Origin: Progne subis subis
Taxonomy: Eukaryota; Chordata; Aves; Passeriformes; Hirundinidae
DNA: 64,000 nt
Assembly: GCA_022316685.1 (NCBI GenBank)
Contig: JAKJHU010000141.1
Location: 62,001-126,000 of the forward strand
Reading direction: 5' to 3'
Shown here: in pieces, positions 59,071 to 64,000 of the stretch
How positions within the stretch are numbered: position 1 is the first letter of the stretch
Layout: each line of letters starts with the position of its first letter
Position numbers and translations under genes: made by a program
The notes under the pieces: generated by a model
The model's input: only the letters and a program-made list of their open reading frames with translations
The model's database searches: none
Told to the model about the DNA's origin: nothing

Positions 59071-60065
59071 CCTGCTGCTTCCTGCACCATCCCTGCCCCA
59101 CAGCCCGCAAGGAGCATCACTGGAAACTCAGCAGGCACAGGAGAGGCAACAGCTGGGGAGAAAACCCTGAAAAGGAAGGGATTTTGGTGGCTGTGTGATG
59201 AAAGTGTGGGCTAATATGCAAATGTGGGTGTTGTAATAAAGCATCAGCCACGCCAAAGACAGGGCCAGCAAGAGCCAAGTGCTGAGGTTTGTCAGGAACA
59301 CCCAGGGCTCCTGAATCCTCCATTCTTTGGCTAATGTGAATTTAATGCTGAGCTGTGATTAGATCTGCACTACCTTTGCTTGGGAGGTAACACCACGTGA
59401 GATGATCACACTCAAGAGGCCACTCTGCTGCTCCTCAGGAGTTCTGTGGGTTAGAGGGGCCTGGTTAACCTGCACATAGCACAGGAGAGTGATGCCATTT
59501 GCACAGCAGTTCTCTGACTTTCCCCCCAGCCCTAATGCCCAAGAGGGTTCTTTCAGCTTGGCTAATAATTCAGAAGAAACTTCAGCCAATGTCTTCAGCC
59601 ATCTAGAGGGGTCTGCACCAGACAGGATTTCAGCAGGAAAGCAAACACACCCATCCTGCTCTCTCTTCTGCAAGGGTTCTGCCCCACCACACTTTCTGCT
59701 ACCATGTGCATGTCAAATCAGTCTCTACAGAAGACCTAATTTCCTCCTGCACTGCACCCAGCATGAAGCTCAAGGGTGGTGAGAGCCCAGAGTTATTCCT
59801 CTGTTGCCAATGTCCAGCTCACAAACTGGGCCTCCACCCTGGGGCTAACTCCACCATCAATCCTTCAGAACAGTCCCACAGGGGCCATCTCCTTATCCAC
59901 AAGATTTCCACAGCCACGTCCAGCTGTGTTTCAGGAGGTCCCACAGCCTCTCTGGACACTCCCCTGCCTCAAGCTTCACCTCCAAGAAGGATGTGCTGTC
60001 ACACAGGTCACACTAAGACATGGCTGAGCTGGAAAAAGCTCCATTACGTGTGATCCAGGTGTTTC
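59071..60065. other. Single-copy non-coding DNA
   Basis: No gene or repeat recognised. Confidence 0.5.
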
Positions 60066-60425
60066 TGATGCCTTGGGCAGGCAGACCTGAAACAGAGACT
60101 GGACAGAGCCAGAGAATAAAGTAGATATTTATTGAATATATACTTTATATATTGGGCAGGACAAGGGCCTGGCCAGGGCTGCACCCAAGGTGGACCCAAA
60201 ATGGACACAAAATGGACAAACAGTCACGAGCTCTGATCAGTTTTGGTCCATTTGCGCATTGGGGTTTAATTGTCCAATTCCAGCTCCAGACTGTGAGTTC
60301 CCATCCTTCTTGTTCCCCCCTCCAGCCACCCTCGTTTGTGCTTTTGGGCCTGAAAGTTGTCCTTGGTGTGCAGCAGGAACAGGATTTGTTTTGTCTCCTT
60401 CCTCTGTGAACAGAGCTTCCTAACA
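60066..60425 (-). mobile_element. Probable solo LTR, family 5 (endogenous retrovirus)
   Basis: About 360 bp reading on the minus strand from TGTTAGGAAGCTC (complement of the 60425 end) to CCCAAGGCATCA (complement of 60066). On that strand a TATA-like 'aatatataaagta' is followed within about 20 bp by AATAAA (complement of tttatt at 60128-60133), and the U3 part holds a short repeat 'gtccattttg'. The end resembles a songbird LTR I remember. No matching target duplication is visible (gtttc against cttaa), so the outer limits are tentative. Confidence 0.62.
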
Positions 60426-61070
60426 CTTAATACGAGGCTCAGAGCTGCACCCCTGGGCAGCACAGAACCTGAAATACACGGAAGCTGAAACTTAAGGTAT
60501 CACTCCTTTCCAGTGCGGTTTTAGGGTCCTACAAAAGCTGTGTGAGGAAGGGGTTTCTGGGCTCCCAGGAAGGCAGCCCAGGATGCTGCTCTCACACCCA
60601 GGCGGTGGGTGACACCCACACCCCAGCAGCAAGCGCTCGTCTCCCCGAGGCTGCTTCTCGCCCAAGGCAGGCTCGTGCCTCCATGGGAACACAATCCTGA
60701 CAAGCACAACAAGTCTGCCCCGGCTGCTAACAAGACTCTCTCTGCTTTTATTTTATTTTTTTTCCTACATCCTCTGCAAGGAACAACCGGGTTTCCCTGT
60801 ATAAACTGTAGGTGCTAGAAAACAAGGTGTTGAAATGACTTCGATTACGCTGGAAGAATATCCTACTGTGTCCTTAGGGAAAAGAGAGAGGAGAGAAAAC
60901 ACATTTAAAAAAAAAAAAAAAATTACTGGCTCCTGTATAAACCTGCTCTCACATTGGGGCAATGTTTGAAAAGAAGAAACAAAAGATTTTTCTGCAAGTT
61001 CACGGAGGAGGAAGGTGAGTCCAGTGAGCAGCTCCACTCTTCTACTCAGATCACCAGCAAAGCCACAAAG
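60426..61070. other. Single-copy non-coding DNA
   Basis: Nothing recognised; an A-run at about 60907-60921. Confidence 0.5.
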
Positions 61071-61262
61071 GAGAATCCCAGAGTGGTTTGGGATGGAAGG
61101 GACCTTGGAGATCATCCTGCCGTGGTCAGGGACTCCTTCCACTGTCCCAGGCTGCTCCAAGCCCTGTCCAACCTGGCCTCGGACACTGCCAGGGATCCAG
61201 GGCAGCCACAGCTGCTCTGGGCAACCTCTCACCTACTCACAGGAAAGAATTCCCTCCCCATC
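61071..61262 (-). mobile_element. CR1 LINE 3' end, short
   Basis: Minus-strand CR1, about 190 bp: 'cagagtggtttgggatggaa', 'cactgtcccaggctgctcc', 'gggcaacctctcacctactc'. Internally shortened after 'gatcatcctgcc'. Confidence 0.92.
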
Positions 61263-61979
61263 TCTCCATGCAGGCCCAAGCTGAGGCTGAGCTGTGCCGG
61301 GATGCTCTGCAGCTGGAGGGATCCAGGATGCAGCAGCAGGAATGGGAAGCTCCAGGCTGTGGCTGCACAGTCGCTCACACCCAGCACAACTCAAGCTGCC
61401 ACGGGAAGAGGTCACTTCGTTTGGGAAAAAAAAAAATTTAAAAAATCCCCTAAATCAAACAATCTGAACGTTTTGTTTTTCAAGTCCTTAATAAATTTGT
61501 GCCCTAAATTTTTTCATGGAGCTTCACAGCTCCGCTTACAACAGCGCTTGTCACCCCATCGGGAAAAGACAGCAGGCATGGATTAATTTTTGAGGAAAGC
61601 TGCTTTCATGCCAATGCACTTGGCAATAGAGAATACAAGAAGAGCTATCCCAAAAATGCAGTATTTATGAGAGGAGTGGTTTCTAAAATTGTTTTTGCTA
61701 TGGATACCAAGAAGCACCACCTGATTCCTGACTCCCCTTCCCGCACATGTTCTCCTGGGATTATTTTTAAGGTGACATCTATTTCACACAACTCCAACCT
61801 CAAAGCAAAACAGTTCTAGCTGGACATCCAGCACGACCCATTTCCAAAAGTCACTGTGGAGACTTTGCAAATGGAAACTGCACTTTTATAACCACGGAAA
61901 AAATAAAACGCTGCCTGCAGAAACAGGAAGATTCTCTCGGTGTGGTTGCGGTTCTGAGATTTAATTATTTCAGCCCAGA
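61263..61979. other. Single-copy non-coding DNA
   Basis: No gene recognised; short A-run at about 61427-61437. Confidence 0.5.
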
Positions 61980-62250
61980 ACTGCAGGTATCAATGCTTCA
62001 GAGATAAAGAACAAACAAGGCAATTATTCCCAGAAGTCCTCCTTTTACCCCTTTCACAATCGCCAGGGTTACAAACATGCCAAGGTCAGAGAACGTGTAA
62101 TAAAGAAATTTATTTCCAATTGGAATGCACAGAAACCTTGCACTATAATGGTGGAAGAGCAGCGGTGTGAAGCTCAGCAGCGCGGAGATTAATGCATGGC
62201 TAAAGATCATAAGGACTATCACAGAGCCGTGCGTGAAACGACAAGGAATA
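61980..62250. other. Candidate conserved non-coding element
   Basis: Complex single-copy sequence with TTAATGCATGG, AATTATTCCC and similar words, AT-rich and CpG-poor apart from a few sites. On the minus strand it translates into a strikingly hydrophobic tail of a long frame (61998-62624), but such composition follows from T-rich DNA, and no family is recognised. Enhancer-like DNA is preferred over an exon. Confidence 0.3.
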
Positions 62251-63375
62251 AAATCACCCAGCATCTTTCCAACCAACTCCAGCTCCTTCCCCCTCCAGAT
62301 TCCCGCTGAGCCGCCCAGCCCAGAGCTCTGCTGTCCATTAACCACATTCCCTGTGCCCCTGGGATGGCTCCAGCATCTGCAGGGATGCTCTGGGGGTGAA
62401 CTTTTGGGATTTGCCCTCTCCAGCGTGAATGGAGAGTAGAGGAGGGAAAAAAGCCATTTCTGGTGGCAGCCTGGAAAGGGCCTAAAAGCCACATAGAACA
62501 GGAGTGAAACATGTTCAATTCCCTGGATTTTTTCCTCAGCTGCATCATCCTGGGATTCCACAGGGAATATTTGTGGGCAGCCACCCCAGGCACACCACGA
62601 GGGCAGGGAAGAATTAAGCACCAAGCAAATCCTCCCTGGCCATCTACATGGATGACACAGGCAAACGTGACTGTCATGAGGACAGTAACAGACACACTTC
62701 GTAATTTAAAATCTCCTTCAAAACCCCTAGACGCTGTTTACTTGTTAAAAGGAAAAAAAGCCAAACTGCAGACAGCTACCTTGTGCTTACATTGAGATTA
62801 AAACTACTCTTGCCCTATCTCCAACACAGCAAGGCTCCAGCATCTTATCTTTCTGCAACAGCAAATCATGATGTTTTCATACATCAGGGCAGGAAAAGTG
62901 TAATTGGGTCTAAAAACAGGGGAATACCCCATGTGGCCAGAAAAACCAGAGCCATATCACTGCTACAGAAAATTGTTGACTGCTTACAGCCTAAAGTAAA
63001 CTAAAAGGCATGAAGTGAGAATAATGATTTTTAACAGTTTTCAAGTTTTGTACTTTGGACTTCTTAAAAAACCCTGTAAAAATAATAAAGAGTTTTTCTT
63101 TCAAACAGATACGTTTCTGTGCTATTCAACCTGCAACAACAGCGCTTGACTCAGACTTTCCACGTGGTTCCCACTCCCTCTGAGCCAGAAGATTTGTGTC
63201 ATCAAAGTTATACATTTGGGAAGTTTTTGAAAACACCAAAACTGTTCATGTGCAATTTTATGTTAAAATATGCATATTCAGGAGAACAAACATGGACCTG
63301 GTACAAAGCACAGACCCTATTTATAGAAACTTTTGGGCAGGAATATCTGTCCTGCACTAGGCACTGCCGAGGAAC
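62251..63375. other. Single-copy non-coding DNA
   Basis: Nothing recognised. Confidence 0.5.
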
Positions 63376-63845
63376 CTCCAGTCCTGGGGGCAGTTCTGGA
63401 GAACATGGAGGGGCTGGAGAGTGTCCAGGGCAAGGAATGGAGCTGGGGAAGGGGCTGGAGCACCAGGAGATGCTGAGGGAGCTGGGGAAGGGGCTCAGAG
63501 GGAGAAAAGGAGGCTCAGGAGGAACCTTGTGTCTCTGCACAACTCCTGAGAGGAGGGGACAGCCGGGGGGGATTTGGGATCTGCTCCCAGGGAACAGGGA
63601 CAGGAGGAGAGGGAACGGCCTCAGGCTGGGCCAGGGGAAGTTTAGATTGGATATCAGATAAAGTTTTTCACTGAAAGGATTGTCCATCCCTGGCACAGCT
63701 GGGGGAGTCCCCATCCCTGGAGGGATTTCACAAGCTGTGGATGTGGCACTTGGGGACGTGGGGCAGCGGTGGCACTTGGGACAAGGCTGCGGAACCAGTT
63801 GGACTTGATGATCCCAAAGGTCTTTTCCAATCTAAATGATTCTGT
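63376..63845 (+). mobile_element. CR1 LINE 3' end, longest of the window
   Basis: Plus-strand CR1, about 470 bp, from 'gtcctgggggcagttctgg' through 'ggggctggagcaccaggag', 'ggagaaaaggaggctcagg', 'gaagtttagattggatatca' to 'ccaatctaaatgattctgtg'. Less diverged than most copies, and its terminus abuts an 80-bp tandem repeat. Confidence 0.94.
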
Positions 63846-64000
63846 GTTAAAGCACATTATACATTATTTTAAACCTTCAGCCCCCCAATCAGATGAGCAC
63901 AACTCGTGATAATGGAATATAATGTGTTAAAGCACATTATACATTATTTTAAACCTTCAACCCCCCAATCAGATGAGCACAACTCGTGATAATGGAATAT
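63844..64000. repeat. 80-bp tandem repeat at the window edge
   Basis: Unit 1 covers 63844-63923 and unit 2 covers 63924-64000, cut by the window end after 77 bases. The two differ at one visible position (cttcagcccccc against cttcaacccccc). Each unit starts 'gtgttaaagcacattataca' and ends near 'ggaatataat'. The array may continue beyond the window. Confidence 0.93.

Noticed and set aside
171..63845. Autonomous CR1 with reverse transcriptase
   Set aside because: All clear CR1 copies are 3' fragments of at most about 470 bp. Only a faint old remnant near 55500-56260 reaches towards the coding part.

Overview
This window reads as nuclear DNA of a bird, most likely a passerine, with no protein-coding gene that I can support. 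The bird call rests on about two dozen 5'-truncated CR1 LINE tails, the dominant avian retroposon, on both strands. The passerine call rests on seven solo endogenous-retrovirus LTRs; several match families I remember from songbird genomes. That match is from memory and no library search was run. Every long open frame is Pro/Ser-rich, lacks a recognisable domain, or lies in a repeat, so the window is best read as intergenic or deep intronic.

Layout. 0-5 kb: a CR1 tail, a 387-bp solo LTR with a perfect 6-bp target duplication, then mostly single-copy DNA. 5-16.7 kb: the densest CR1 cluster. Within it two CR1 copies (6570-7040 and 12690-13160) form an inverted repeat of about 471 bp that extends roughly 70-80 bp past the CR1 tail into shared non-CR1 flank. 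16.7-34 kb: mostly single-copy DNA with homopolymer tracts, a second LTR of the first family (21148-21535), a very CpG-dense patch (31925-32205) and an AT-rich block that looks like a conserved non-coding element (33080-33660). 34-40 kb: a CR1, another candidate conserved block, and a CpG-rich region (37740-38860) split by a minus-strand solo LTR with a perfect 6-bp duplication. 40-48 kb: an AT-rich candidate conserved block (43850-44400), a third LTR of the first family inserted inside a CR1 tail (45102-45497), and a longer 728-bp LTR (46458-47185). 48-64 kb: more CR1 tails, a third CpG cluster next to a CR1, old CR1-like sequence, a 779-bp solo LTR carrying seven copies of a 39-bp minisatellite (58549-58821), a further minus-strand LTR, and at the right edge an 80-bp tandem repeat that abuts a CR1 tail and runs out of the window.

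No operon, RNA gene or CRISPR array is visible. The interest is structural: nested and duplicated retroposons, a repeat array inside an LTR promoter region, CpG-dense patches without an assigned gene, and AT-rich single-copy blocks that may be enhancers. All similarity statements are by eye.
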